Assembly: GCA_964632485.1 (NCBI GenBank) | Contig: CAZWDO010000003.1 | Span: 252,877-316,876 of the forward strand | Reading direction: 5' to 3' | Source: CAZWDO01 sp964632485 [NCBI: uncultured bacterium] | Lineage (GTDB): Bacteria; JAGOEH01 | DNA: 64,000 bases | Shown: in pieces, positions 8,482 through 16,388 of the stretch | Layout: every line of letters begins with the position of its first letter | Position numbering within the stretch: the stretch's first letter is position 1 | Program-made: the position numbers and the translations under genes | Notes under the pieces: generated by a model | What the model was told of the DNA's origin: nothing | Databases searched by the model: none | What the model saw: only the letters and a program-made list of their open reading frames with translations

Positions 8482-9434
8482 GCTCTTCTCGATCGAAATA
8501 TTTCTGGTTTTGGTTAAAACTCACCATTACCGCTCTATTGATCCTTTTTTTGATTTGTATGTTCGATTGGAATCGGATTTTCGATATCATTCAACATTTA
8601 TCGATATTCGATCTGTTTATAGCGGCATTTGTCTGGATTATTTCACTTTTAGTAACAACTTCACGTTGGTATATCCTGAGTATTCCTCTGCAATGCAACA
8701 CGCGATTTTGGCAATTGTTCCGGTTTTATTATATCGGATTCTTTTTCAATACTTTTTTACCTTCCAGTATTGGGGGTGATCTTTACCGTATCTATCGTGT
8801 TAATAAAGAATTATCTTCGAAAAGCCAGGCAGCGGCCCTTGTTTTTGTAGAGCGCTTGATCGGTTTTTTTGCAATTGCTTTTATGGCCTCATTTTCGCTC
8901 TTTTTTATTCAAATCAACAAATTCAGTAATGAGTTCCGCTATCTTGCGTTTGGTTCTTTTTTAATCTTGTTAGCTGTTCTGCTCTTGAGTTTCAATGAAC
9001 GGGTTATACTCCACATGTCGCGGTTGTTGAAAAAAATTTCTTATTTTCATCTTGGTGAACGGTTGAATCAGTTTTATGAAAAAATTTACCATTTTCGTAA
9101 TTATAAATTATATTTATATATGGGTTTTATCATTTCCATTATTTATCAGTTGATTGTGATTTATCTTTTTTATTTTGTCGCGCGGGCTATGGATTATACA
9201 ATAGGATATATGTATATGGTTTTATTCGTTTCACTATCGAGTATTGTCAGTCTGATTCCTTTCAGCTTGGGCGGGTTCGGATATCGGGAGATCAGCTATG
9301 CGCTACTCTTTCAGGCGATCGGTTTAGCGCGTGAAGATGGAATTGCTTTGTCAATAATCGTCGTAGTGATAACTTCAATCATCAATGCCGGGGGAGGTAT
9401 TTTTTATATATTGGATAAAAATTTAAAAAGTTGA
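8478..9434 (+). CDS. YbhN-type (LPG synthase transmembrane region) membrane protein
   Basis: A 318-residue polytopic protein of the UPF0104/YbhN family, homologous to the membrane part of lysylphosphatidylglycerol synthase (flippase part). Marks are NTFLPSSIGGDLYRIYRV near residue 92, VFVERLIGFFAIAF near 122, and PFSLGGFGYRE near 258. It lacks the catalytic aminoacyl-transferase half of MprF, so a lipid or polyprenyl-phosphate translocation role is more likely than lipid lysinylation. Four-base overlap with the DUF1460 gene makes it the last gene of the GKRP-like operon. Confidence 0.8.
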   Translation: MSSSRSKYFWFWLKLTITALLILFLICMFDWNRIFDIIQHLSIFDLFIAAFVWIISLLVTTSRWYILSIPLQCNTRFWQLFRFYYIGFFFNTFLPSSIGGDLYRIYRVNKELSSKSQAAALVFVERLIGFFAIAFMASFSLFFIQINKFSNEFRYLAFGSFLILLAVLLLSFNERVILHMSRLLKKISYFHLGERLNQFYEKIYHFRNYKLYLYMGFIISIIYQLIVIYLFYFVARAMDYTIGYMYMVLFVSLSSIVSLIPFSLGGFGYREISYALLFQAIGLAREDGIALSIIVVVITSIINAGGGIFYILDKNLKS

Positions 9435-9458
9435 CAGATACTGAAAATGGATTATATT
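9431..9458 (+). promoter_or_regulatory. Sigma70-type promoter for the CheZ/redox cluster
   Basis: TTGACA (9431-9436), 16-base spacer, TATATT (9453-9458). The -35 box overlaps the TGA stop of the preceding gene, so this is a distinct start for the downstream cluster. A strong AAGGAGGG site precedes the ATG at 9480. Confidence 0.65.
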
Positions 9459-9479
9459 AAATAAAAAAGGAGGGTCTGC

Positions 9480-10295
9480 ATGGCTAATGATAAAGTTGAT
9501 CTGAGATCAAAAGATGATCTGGTTGAACGCTTGCGGATGTCGATTGACAAATTAAGTTATTTTATTCGCATCGCCGAAGAGATCGCTGAGAATAAAAGTT
9601 TATCTCCTCAAGTGCAGGAATTTATTGAGGTGCTGAAGGATATCAGGATGGTGCCGGATGAATTGGGATCAACGCCATTGTTAATTGAAGAAACGATCAA
9701 ATTTGTGGAAGGAATTGTGGGAGAAGTCCACCTTGTTCGAGTTCAGATTGAAAATAGTTTTTCTGAAAGCGGGGCATTAAAAACAGCGGTGCAAACTCTG
9801 GATCTGATTCCCGATTCGACCTTACGCGCGACAGACCAGATACTGAATACTTTGGACAATATCATGGCGCGGGAAGGTGAAATGTCGGAAATTATCAATC
9901 AACTGACTGAGAAAAAATCGGAATTCGATGAAACGATGCAAGGGAATGTTGATCGGTTGCAGGAAATATTTACTGAGAATCAAAACGAACATTTTGCGAT
10001 CATGGATGCGCTTCAGTTCCAGGATATTACTACCCAGCAAATTCAGCATGTGAATGATTTGCTTGAAAATACTGAAAAAAAATTGAATGAACTGGCTTTG
10101 AAATTGAAGGGACTTGATGAAGCGGATATTCGCAATATTATCAAGGCAGCATCAAAACCGGAACGGGTTTATGACCCGAACGCTGAATTCAAGCATCGCG
10201 AATCCGAACAGAACTTTGCGGATGAGTTGTATGAGCAAAAAGAAACGATGAAGCAGGACGATATTGAATCTCTTTTATCGCAATTCGGGAAATAG
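9480..10295 (+). CDS. CheZ-like protein phosphatase
   Basis: A 271-residue, almost entirely helical protein. Residues 180-187 read FQDITTQQ, which fits the CheZ active-site pattern D-x3-Q (E. coli FQDLTGQ), giving D182 and Q186 as likely catalytic residues. The C-terminus, KQDDIESLLSQFGK, resembles the CheY-binding tail of CheZ (DDLLDSLGF). A CheZ-like protein removes phosphate from CheY-type receivers. No cheA, cheY or receptor gene is nearby; the next genes are redox and ATPase proteins five bases downstream, so its partner may be a different receiver. The N-terminal 100 residues are not recognisable. Confidence 0.7.
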   Translation: MANDKVDLRSKDDLVERLRMSIDKLSYFIRIAEEIAENKSLSPQVQEFIEVLKDIRMVPDELGSTPLLIEETIKFVEGIVGEVHLVRVQIENSFSESGALKTAVQTLDLIPDSTLRATDQILNTLDNIMAREGEMSEIINQLTEKKSEFDETMQGNVDRLQEIFTENQNEHFAIMDALQFQDITTQQIQHVNDLLENTEKKLNELALKLKGLDEADIRNIIKAASKPERVYDPNAEFKHRESEQNFADELYEQKETMKQDDIESLLSQFGK

Positions 10296-10300
10296 TCATT

Positions 10301-10675
10301 ATGCAATTGGCTGAATTAATCGAAAAACTCCAGGGGGTTTGGTTGACGAAGGAAATACAAAGCGCGGTTGATGTCCATTATGTGGGGGCCGCTGATTTGA
10401 TGAGCGATATTTTAGCGTTAACTTCCCATCCCATGTTGTTGATCACCGGATTGACCGCTATTCAAACCGTACGAACCGCTGAAATGTCCGGGCATATTCA
10501 GGCAATTGTGTTTGTGAGGGGGAAAAACGCCGATATCAATACAATCCGTTTAGCTGAAGAAAACGAAATTCCATTAATTACTACCCGTTTGACAATGTAT
10601 GAATGCTGTGGTATTCTATATCAGGCGGGGATATTACCAGTTCCTTTAAAGCAACACCATGATACAAGCCTTTAA
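10301..10675 (+). CDS. DRTGG-domain protein (first copy)
   Basis: A 124-residue stand-alone DRTGG domain. The pattern of a central beta-alpha core (MLLITGLTAIQTVRTAEM) and a closing YECCGILYQAGILP is typical of the single-domain DRTGG proteins found beside [FeFe]-hydrogenase accessory genes. DRTGG domains occur also in phosphotransacetylases and CBS proteins, where they are thought to sense ligands. It lies five bases after the CheZ-like gene and its 3' end overlaps the ATPase gene by 17 bases. Ligand unknown. Confidence 0.78.
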   Translation: MQLAELIEKLQGVWLTKEIQSAVDVHYVGAADLMSDILALTSHPMLLITGLTAIQTVRTAEMSGHIQAIVFVRGKNADINTIRLAEENEIPLITTRLTMYECCGILYQAGILPVPLKQHHDTSL

Positions 10676-11117
10676 TAATGGCACAATCCGTGTCAAGTTT
10701 TCCATTCTTAAAGATTTTTCTTCGGCGGGTAATGCTTCTTCCGGTTTAAAGAAGATTTTAAAATCGGTGGGAATCGTTCCTGATTTGATTCGGCGGGCAG
10801 CAATTGCCTCTTTTGAAGCTGAGGTGAATGTTGTCGCTCATGCCAACGGCGGAGAGATGGATGTCTTGATTTCGCCTGAAAAGCTGACGGTAGTAATTCG
10901 TGATAAAGGACCCGGTATTCCGGATATTGAAAAAGCGATGACTCCCGGTTTTTCTACAGCGAATGATGAAGTTCGCAGTATGGGGTTTGGCGCGGGGATG
11001 GGGTTACCCAATATTAGAAGTAATACCGATGAAATGCGCATCGATACAGAATTGGGCATCGGTACAGTATTAACCTTTGTGATTTTTCTGCAAGGAGATG
11101 GGCGTGCGGTCACATAG
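10659..11117 (+). CDS. Anti-sigma-factor-type (RsbW/SpoIIAB-like) ATPase
   Basis: A 152-residue GHKL ATPase of the RsbW/serine kinase type. The N box reads EAEVNVVAHA (about 49-58), the G1 box DKGPGIPD (about 83-90) and the G2 box GFGAGMGL (about 109-116). There is no histidine phosphoacceptor domain, so it would act as a protein serine kinase or anti-sigma/anti-anti-sigma partner. A STAS protein that could be its substrate occurs at 55026-55382 but far away. It overlaps both neighbours and is therefore part of the redox cluster. Confidence 0.78.
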   Translation: MIQAFNNGTIRVKFSILKDFSSAGNASSGLKKILKSVGIVPDLIRRAAIASFEAEVNVVAHANGGEMDVLISPEKLTVVIRDKGPGIPDIEKAMTPGFSTANDEVRSMGFGAGMGLPNIRSNTDEMRIDTELGIGTVLTFVIFLQGDGRAVT

Positions 11118-12321
11118 TATTCAGTTATTGGAAGAACGGTGCCTGGGGTGTACCAATTGCTTAAAAGTCTGCCCGGTGCAAGCCATTCGGGTTCGTGACG
11201 GAATTGCGCATATTAACGAGAAGCTATGCATCGATTGTGGCGAATGTGTCCGGGTTTGCCCCTATCATGCGCATGAAATTATTACAGACGATCTGTCGCT
11301 GGCGCGGAAAAGCTCTTTTCGGGTTTTGATTGTTCCGACAAGTTTTTGGGGCCAGTTTCCGTTGCTTCCTGTGGAGTTGATCCTGGCCGCTCTCGAGCAA
11401 CTGGGATTCCAGGCTGTTATCAGCGAGAATGTCGGATTTTCCCTTTTTGAACAACAACTACATAAATATTTGCAGGAGCATTCCTATTCCAATCGCACCT
11501 ATATATTACCGAATTGTCCGGCCGTTGTCCGTTTAATCTTCATCCGCTTTCCCAGCCTTATCGCTCATATCCTGCCGGTAAAAAATACGTTAGAAATGAC
11601 GGCGGCCTATGCCGATTACTACTTTCGAGATGTTCTGCATATTCCTGACCCGTCTATTTTTTATTTAAGCACATGTTCGGCTAAGGTTACCGCTATCAGT
11701 TCTCCGATTGGTGAACGCAATTGCATAGTGAAAGGCGCTTTTTCCATTAAGACGTTGTTTAACCGGATTAAGGCCATGGAAAGTCAAAAGCCGGTTTTAA
11801 GCGAGAAATTTATATTTTTATATACGCCTTTTCAGCGGACAACCATTTTGAATGAATATGACCGGTTAAATCTGACGGGAGTGGATTATATTCTGGATAT
11901 TTTTGATAAGCTCGAAAACAATCAAAACTATCAATTAGATCTGATTAACCCGTATTATTGTGTGAATGGATGCCGCAATGGCATTTTACAGGTTCAGAAT
12001 CCATTTTTAGCCAAGAAATTTTTATCCCGTAAAAATTGGATTCGTGAGCCTTTGGATGTTAAATTGAGCGATTTGCCCTTTGATTTGTATTTATCGCAGA
12101 ATATTCACCAAATCCGTCTGGTGGAAGAGGAGACCGATTTGCTTTCAAAGCTTCAACGCTTACAAAAAATAGAGGATTTATATCGCAACTTACCCCATTT
12201 GGATTGTGGCAGTTGCGGTTCGCCAAATTGTTATGCGTTTGCAGAAGATGTTGTCCAGTGCCAAGCCCAAATCTCGATGTGCGCGTTCCATCAAAATGAG
12301 GAGGCGGAAAATCATGACTGA
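11104..12321 (+). CDS. [FeFe]-hydrogenase-like iron-sulfur protein
   Basis: About 405 residues. Two ferredoxin [4Fe-4S] motifs stand first (Cys13/16/19/23 and 42/45/48/52), then a Fe-hydrogenase large-subunit-like domain, then a C-terminal C-x2-C-x4-C four-cysteine cluster domain (LDCGSCGSPNCYAFAED). The H-cluster cubane cysteines have counterparts: NCP (Cys138), TCSAK (Cys191) and YYCVNGC (Cys286, Cys290). The proton-relay cysteine before Cys138 is Asn, and the GGGQP end of motif 3 is absent. I prefer the GTG start because AAGGAG sits six bases ahead of it; the ATG at 11098 touches the Shine-Dalgarno site. A sensory or electron-transfer role is more likely than H2 catalysis. Confidence 0.82.
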   Translation: MRSHSIQLLEERCLGCTNCLKVCPVQAIRVRDGIAHINEKLCIDCGECVRVCPYHAHEIITDDLSLARKSSFRVLIVPTSFWGQFPLLPVELILAALEQLGFQAVISENVGFSLFEQQLHKYLQEHSYSNRTYILPNCPAVVRLIFIRFPSLIAHILPVKNTLEMTAAYADYYFRDVLHIPDPSIFYLSTCSAKVTAISSPIGERNCIVKGAFSIKTLFNRIKAMESQKPVLSEKFIFLYTPFQRTTILNEYDRLNLTGVDYILDIFDKLENNQNYQLDLINPYYCVNGCRNGILQVQNPFLAKKFLSRKNWIREPLDVKLSDLPFDLYLSQNIHQIRLVEEETDLLSKLQRLQKIEDLYRNLPHLDCGSCGSPNCYAFAEDVVQCQAQISMCAFHQNEEAENHD

Positions 12322-12658
12322 TTTGAAATCGATTGTACAAGCGCTTCAATTGACTGTGGTTACAGGGCTCGAACAATTAGACCGTCCTGTAACCGGTGTG
12401 TATATTTCCGACTTATTGAGTGATGTGATGGGGAAGTCGCAAAGCGGCCAACTCTGGTTGACGATACAGGGCCATACTAACGTAGTTGCCGTAGCGGTTT
12501 TAAAGGATTTACAGGGAATCATCCTGACCGGCGGCAATGAATTTGATGCGGGAGCGATTCAAAAAGCGAAGGATGAGGAAATTATACTGTTGAAATCGAC
12601 GCTTTCCACGTACGCCGTGGCATGCGCTCTGTTTCAGCAGGGTCTTTTGCCTGAATGA
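12314..12658 (+). CDS. DRTGG-domain protein (second copy)
   Basis: A 114-residue DRTGG-type protein starting MTDLKSIVQ. It is related to the first copy in length and in the closing pattern (TYAVACALFQQGLLPE against YECCGILYQAGILP). The ATG is preceded by GAGGCGG and overlaps the hydrogenase-like gene by eight bases; a longer in-frame reading from 12206 would lie inside that gene and has no ribosome site. Its stop overlaps the PHP gene by four bases. Two DRTGG genes flanking an ATPase and an Fe-S protein is the order known from hydrogenase accessory loci. Confidence 0.75.
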   Translation: MTDLKSIVQALQLTVVTGLEQLDRPVTGVYISDLLSDVMGKSQSGQLWLTIQGHTNVVAVAVLKDLQGIILTGGNEFDAGAIQKAKDEEIILLKSTLSTYAVACALFQQGLLPE

Positions 12659-13374
12659 ATCCATTTCCGATCGACCTGCATATTCATTCTGTGCTCTCTC
12701 CCTGCGCGGATTTAAATATGTCTCCACGGATGATTGAACCGTTTTTAGTGAAATATGGGATTCGTATGATAGCGATCGCCGATCATAATTCTGTGTTGAA
12801 TTATCCGGCATTTGTTCAGTTCGAACAGCGAGGAATCACCATCATTCCGGCAATGGAGCTGACTACACGTGAAGAACTGCATTTGTTGTGCTATTTTCCG
12901 GACTATGCATCGGCATTGCGCTGGCAAAGCCGCGTGGACCAATTGAGACTTCCGTTGCCAAATTCCTCCGGACTGTTTGGAGAACAATTGATTATCAATG
13001 AGAATGAAGAGATCATCGGCGAAGAGCCGATCCTGCTCAACCAGGCGATTGCAATTTCGCTGGAGGATGCCGTTGAGAGTATTCATCAGTTGGGCGGGCT
13101 TGCGGTTCCGGCGCATGCGGAAAAACCGCGGTTCAGTGTTGTTTCCCAATTGGGATTTCTACCGTCCGATCTGGCGGTGGACGGATTGGAACTCTTTGAT
13201 CCCCAGTCGCTCGACATTTATCAGACACACTATTCTGTGATTTTTTCTTCCGATGCTCATGCGTTGGAGATGTTAAGGCCGCCGCGTACCTGTTTGTGGG
13301 CGGAACGTCCGGTTTTTGACGAGTTGAAATTGGCTTTTGCGCGTCAGGCTGGAAGGTATTTTCAAACATTATGA
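12655..13374 (+). CDS. PHP-domain metal-dependent phosphoesterase
   Basis: A 239-residue PHP protein. The opening DLHIHSVLSPCADL gives the first metal ligands (HxH), IAIADHNS the next (ADHN), E at IPAMELTT another, and the end contains VPAHAEKP and SSDAHALEM. All usual PHP ligand blocks are present, so it is probably an active phosphoesterase. Substrate unknown; relatives of this short class act on small phosphate esters or nucleotides such as 3',5'-bisphosphonucleosides. Four-base overlaps on both sides tie it to the redox cluster. Confidence 0.85.
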   Translation: MNPFPIDLHIHSVLSPCADLNMSPRMIEPFLVKYGIRMIAIADHNSVLNYPAFVQFEQRGITIIPAMELTTREELHLLCYFPDYASALRWQSRVDQLRLPLPNSSGLFGEQLIINENEEIIGEEPILLNQAIAISLEDAVESIHQLGGLAVPAHAEKPRFSVVSQLGFLPSDLAVDGLELFDPQSLDIYQTHYSVIFSSDAHALEMLRPPRTCLWAERPVFDELKLAFARQAGRYFQTL

Positions 13375-13943
13375 TGAAAGAAATTTCCCTTCATCTGCTG
13401 GATTTACTCGAGAACTGTGTGAAGGCAGAAGCCACCTGCGTTTCTCTGGCAATATCCATCGATACGCGTATGGACCGATTGTCGGTGGAACTGAAGGATA
13501 ATGGTAAAGGAATTCCGCCTGCAATGCTGGATAAAGTGTTTGACCCTTTTTATACCACGCGAACAACCCGGCGAATCGGTTTAGGCCTGCCCTTGATCCG
13601 TCAGACAGTAGAGGCTTGTGAAGGTTCCCTAACACTCGATTCCCATGAAGGGGAGGGAACTGAATTGTGTTTCCAGATGCGTTACTCGCACTGGGATCGG
13701 CCCCCCATGGGGAATCTGGTCGATACGTTGCTAACTTTTTTAATTGGAAATAAATATATTGACTTTTATTATAAACATGATTATAATAAGTCGTTATTTG
13801 TTTTTTCAACGAAGGATTTGGAAGCGGAACTTGGAGATTTGGGGTTTCTGGATCAACCGGAAGTATATGAATTTTTGCGTCAATATTTGTGGGAAAACTT
13901 AACCGCTATTTATGGAGGAGATACTAATGAAGTCACTAGCTGA
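13371..13943 (+). CDS. GHKL ATPase (histidine kinase-like ATPase domain) protein
   Basis: A 190-residue protein whose first 110 residues are a histidine-kinase-type ATPase domain: N box LLENCVKAEA (about 13-22), G1 DNGKGIPP (about 43-50), F box FDPFYTTR and G2 RIGLGLPL. No phosphoacceptor histidine domain precedes it. The last 70 residues do not match anything I know. It is the second ATPase of the cluster and, like the RsbW type upstream, overlaps its neighbours. In hydrogenase accessory loci a protein of this type stands between PHP and the thioredoxin-fold ferredoxin, exactly as here. Confidence 0.78.
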   Translation: MMKEISLHLLDLLENCVKAEATCVSLAISIDTRMDRLSVELKDNGKGIPPAMLDKVFDPFYTTRTTRRIGLGLPLIRQTVEACEGSLTLDSHEGEGTELCFQMRYSHWDRPPMGNLVDTLLTFLIGNKYIDFYYKHDYNKSLFVFSTKDLEAELGDLGFLDQPEVYEFLRQYLWENLTAIYGGDTNEVTS

Positions 13944-14304
13944 TTTACGAGCGATCAAGGAAAAGGCTTTGAAGAATATGCAATCGCGGGAGAGTGGGCA
14001 GGCAAGATTTCGGATTGTGGTTGGAATGGGAACCTGTGGGATTGCTGCTGGCGCGCGCGATGTTTTACGGGCAATTATGGATGAAATCCAAAAACGGGAT
14101 TTGATCAACGATGTGGTTGTAACTCAGAGCGGTTGCGCCGGGTTTTGTACCAATGAGCCTATGATCGTCGTCCACGATGCTAAGGGCAATCAGGTCACTT
14201 ATGAATTAGTTGATCCCGAAAAGATTTGTCGGATTTTCGATGATCATATTGGCCGTAATGTTGTCGTTAGCGAATATGTTTTCAATATTCAAACCAAAGG
14301 GTAA
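13927..14304 (+). CDS. Thioredoxin-fold [2Fe-2S] ferredoxin-like protein (NuoE/HydC type)
   Basis: About 125 residues, starting MKSLADLR six bases after GGAGGAG; a reading from 13912 would start inside that site. The body matches the thioredoxin-like ferredoxin fold of NuoE and HydC: GMGTCGIAAGARDV, then SGCAGFCTNEP. Only one cysteine is present in the first pair position, with C-x3-C in the second, and a fourth cysteine stands at EKICRIF. Whether a [2Fe-2S] cluster is complete is therefore uncertain. In bifurcating hydrogenases this subunit passes electrons to the flavin subunit; no such subunit (NuoF/HydB) follows here. Confidence 0.75.
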   Translation: MKSLADLRAIKEKALKNMQSRESGQARFRIVVGMGTCGIAAGARDVLRAIMDEIQKRDLINDVVVTQSGCAGFCTNEPMIVVHDAKGNQVTYELVDPEKICRIFDDHIGRNVVVSEYVFNIQTKG

Positions 14305-14312
14305 TTTGGGTG

Positions 14313-14531
14313 ATGAGTAAGCTCAGTTTTGAGGAAAATCTTTCCCAACTTGAAAAAATTGTGGAGCAGATGGAGAAAGGCAATGTGACTCTGGAGGAAT
14401 CGCTGGAACTTTTTGAAAAAGGGATCAAACTTACGCATGAATGTCAAAAATCTCTCGATAAAGCAGAAACGAAAGTTCGAACTCTGATCAAAGATGAGGC
14501 TGATGGGTATCAATTACAATTGTTGGATTGA
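14313..14531 (+). CDS. xseB: Exodeoxyribonuclease VII small subunit
   Basis: A 72-residue helical protein with the family core FEENLSQLEKIVEQMEKGN and LEESLELFEKGIKL. XseB binds several per XseA to form the single-strand-specific exonuclease. xseA is not adjacent, but the xseB-ispA order seen here is common in bacteria. The ATG is taken in preference to the GTG codon just before it. Length is typical. Confidence 0.92.
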   Translation: MSKLSFEENLSQLEKIVEQMEKGNVTLEESLELFEKGIKLTHECQKSLDKAETKVRTLIKDEADGYQLQLLD

Positions 14532-14539
14532 GGTTTCCG

Positions 14540-15421
14540 ATGGAATTTAAAGAACTGGTTGGGTCGTTAACAGAAATTCAGCGGCGGGTAGATGTTGAGT
14601 TAAGTTGTTTGTTGCCCCGGGAAGATTGCGCGCCGCCCCGCATCCATCAGGCTATGCGCTATTCCATTTTTGCCGGAGGCAAACGGCTGCGTCCATTTTT
14701 AGTCTGGCTGGGCGCCCAGGCAGCGGGAGGCAGGATAGATGATCGGCGGGTTTTTGCAGTAGGCGCCGCGTTAGAGATGATCCATACTTATACACTCATC
14801 CATGATGATTTGCCATGTATGGACGACGATGATTTGAGGCGCGGAAAACCAACTTGTCATAAACAGTTCGACGAAGCGACCGCGGTCCTGGCAGGTGATG
14901 CGCTTTATGCCCAGGCGTTTGTGGTTCTGGCTGAATCAGCCAACTTGCCAGTCATTAAGTTAATCGCTGATATGAGCGGATCCTGTGGGATTGTTGGCGG
15001 TCAAATTATGGATATTGCGGCTGAAGGTCAGTCGGTGACTCCGGAGATGTTAGAATATATCCATACGCATAAAACCGCGTTATTTATCAGCAGCTCCCTC
15101 CAGGCCGGCGCGATGCTTATTGACCCTGATCATTTTATGATCCCCTGTTTGAAAGAATATGGTGATCGTATCGGCCTGGCTTTTCAGATCGTGGACGATA
15201 TTTTAGATATTACCAGTAGCGAAGAGATGCTCGGTAAACCTATCGGGTCTGATGTCGGGCTAAATAAAGCGACCTATCCCGCTCTTTTCGGTTTGGAAAT
15301 TTCCCGACAAAAAGCGCAAAATCTGATTGCCGAAGCCCTGGAAATTGTCCGGAGAGATCAACTGAGTCCGCAAATTATCTATACGCAACTGGCTCAATAT
15401 TTCATCGAACGGCAACATTGA
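14540..15421 (+). CDS. ispA: Farnesyl/geranyl diphosphate synthase (short-chain polyprenyl synthetase)
   Basis: A 293-residue trans-prenyltransferase. The first aspartate-rich motif is DDLPCMDDDD (residues about 89-98) with an upstream GGKRLRPFL, the second is FQIVDDILD near 217. It condenses isopentenyl with allylic diphosphates to farnesyl or geranylgeranyl diphosphate for quinone and undecaprenyl synthesis. The insertion of two residues in the first motif (DDxxxxD) is usual for the bacterial IspA group. The ATG has GAGG at a six-base distance; the TTG twelve bases upstream has no such site. Confidence 0.93.
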   Translation: MEFKELVGSLTEIQRRVDVELSCLLPREDCAPPRIHQAMRYSIFAGGKRLRPFLVWLGAQAAGGRIDDRRVFAVGAALEMIHTYTLIHDDLPCMDDDDLRRGKPTCHKQFDEATAVLAGDALYAQAFVVLAESANLPVIKLIADMSGSCGIVGGQIMDIAAEGQSVTPEMLEYIHTHKTALFISSSLQAGAMLIDPDHFMIPCLKEYGDRIGLAFQIVDDILDITSSEEMLGKPIGSDVGLNKATYPALFGLEISRQKAQNLIAEALEIVRRDQLSPQIIYTQLAQYFIERQH

Positions 15422-15428
15422 ACACACT

Positions 15429-16379
15429 ATGGAAATATTTTTAGCGACCTTTCAATCGATCGCCACCCTTCTGGGTCTGGGATTTATTGGTTTTATCATT
15501 ATTGCGCGTCGGATTGTCCCGCAAAACATCAGTTTGGTTCTTTCCACATTAGCGATTGATATTGCATTGCCATTGCTGGTTTTTGAAAATATTATCACCC
15601 AATTTAATCCCGAAAAACAAAGCAATTGGTGGCTTTTTCCATTATCCTGGGCAGGATTTATGCTGGCGCAACTGGTTTTAACCCGGCTTTCTGTACGATT
15701 CAGCGGAACAAAGTTTCCCCGGGAATTGGGAATGGCTCTTTTTTACCAGAACGCTACCTTTGTACCTCTGGCAATTATTACCGGGCTGTGGGGAATGGAT
15801 AGTTCAATGCTTTCTTATTTGTTTTTATTTACACTTTTCAACGCTACTCTCCTTTTCTCCACATACCATCTTTTTTTTAACCAGCAGGAACAAAAAATTA
15901 ATTTGCGCAAAATTGTGAACAATGTTTTATTAGCGACAATTGTCGCTTTGTTGCTTAGTTTAACCCATTTGCAGCTTTGGATTCCCAAATTTGTGGTTGC
16001 TGTTAGCCGGATGGTTGGAAATATGGCATTGCCTCTGTTGATGTTTGTTTTGGGGGGAAGCATCTATATCGATTTTAAAGAACGTGGAAAATTGTATTGG
16101 GGCGAGATTTTGCGTTTTTTTCTACTGAAGAATATTCTGTTCCCGTTTGTGTTTATCGGATTGTTATGGATCATAAAACCTGCGCCGGAACTAAGTTGGC
16201 TCATATTTATCGAGAGCGCGGTTCCTCCGATCATCTCTGTTTCGATTTTTACCCAGATGTGTGGAGGAAATCGACAAATCGCTAATCAATATCTTGTTGC
16301 CAGTTTTTTGGGATCATTGGTTTCGATTCCCTTTTTATCCTGGATTTATTCGTTAGTGTTAACTATCCCATCAATGTAG
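15429..16379 (+). CDS. AEC family (auxin efflux carrier-like) transporter
   Basis: A 316-residue polytopic protein with about ten membrane segments in the AEC arrangement: an N-terminal five-helix block including IDIALPLLVFENI, a central hydrophilic loop near residue 160, and a second block with NMALPLLMFVLGGSIY. Bacterial members export or exchange small organic anions such as malate or malonate. Start seven bases after ispA suggests co-transcription, though no functional link is evident. Substrate unknown. Confidence 0.82.
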   Translation: MEIFLATFQSIATLLGLGFIGFIIIARRIVPQNISLVLSTLAIDIALPLLVFENIITQFNPEKQSNWWLFPLSWAGFMLAQLVLTRLSVRFSGTKFPRELGMALFYQNATFVPLAIITGLWGMDSSMLSYLFLFTLFNATLLFSTYHLFFNQQEQKINLRKIVNNVLLATIVALLLSLTHLQLWIPKFVVAVSRMVGNMALPLLMFVLGGSIYIDFKERGKLYWGEILRFFLLKNILFPFVFIGLLWIIKPAPELSWLIFIESAVPPIISVSIFTQMCGGNRQIANQYLVASFLGSLVSIPFLSWIYSLVLTIPSM

Positions 16380-16388
16380 GAATATTTT

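Noticed and set aside
12206-12313. N-terminal extension of the second DRTGG gene
   Set aside because: Lies inside the hydrogenase-like gene in another frame; the inner ATG has the ribosome site and gives the normal length.
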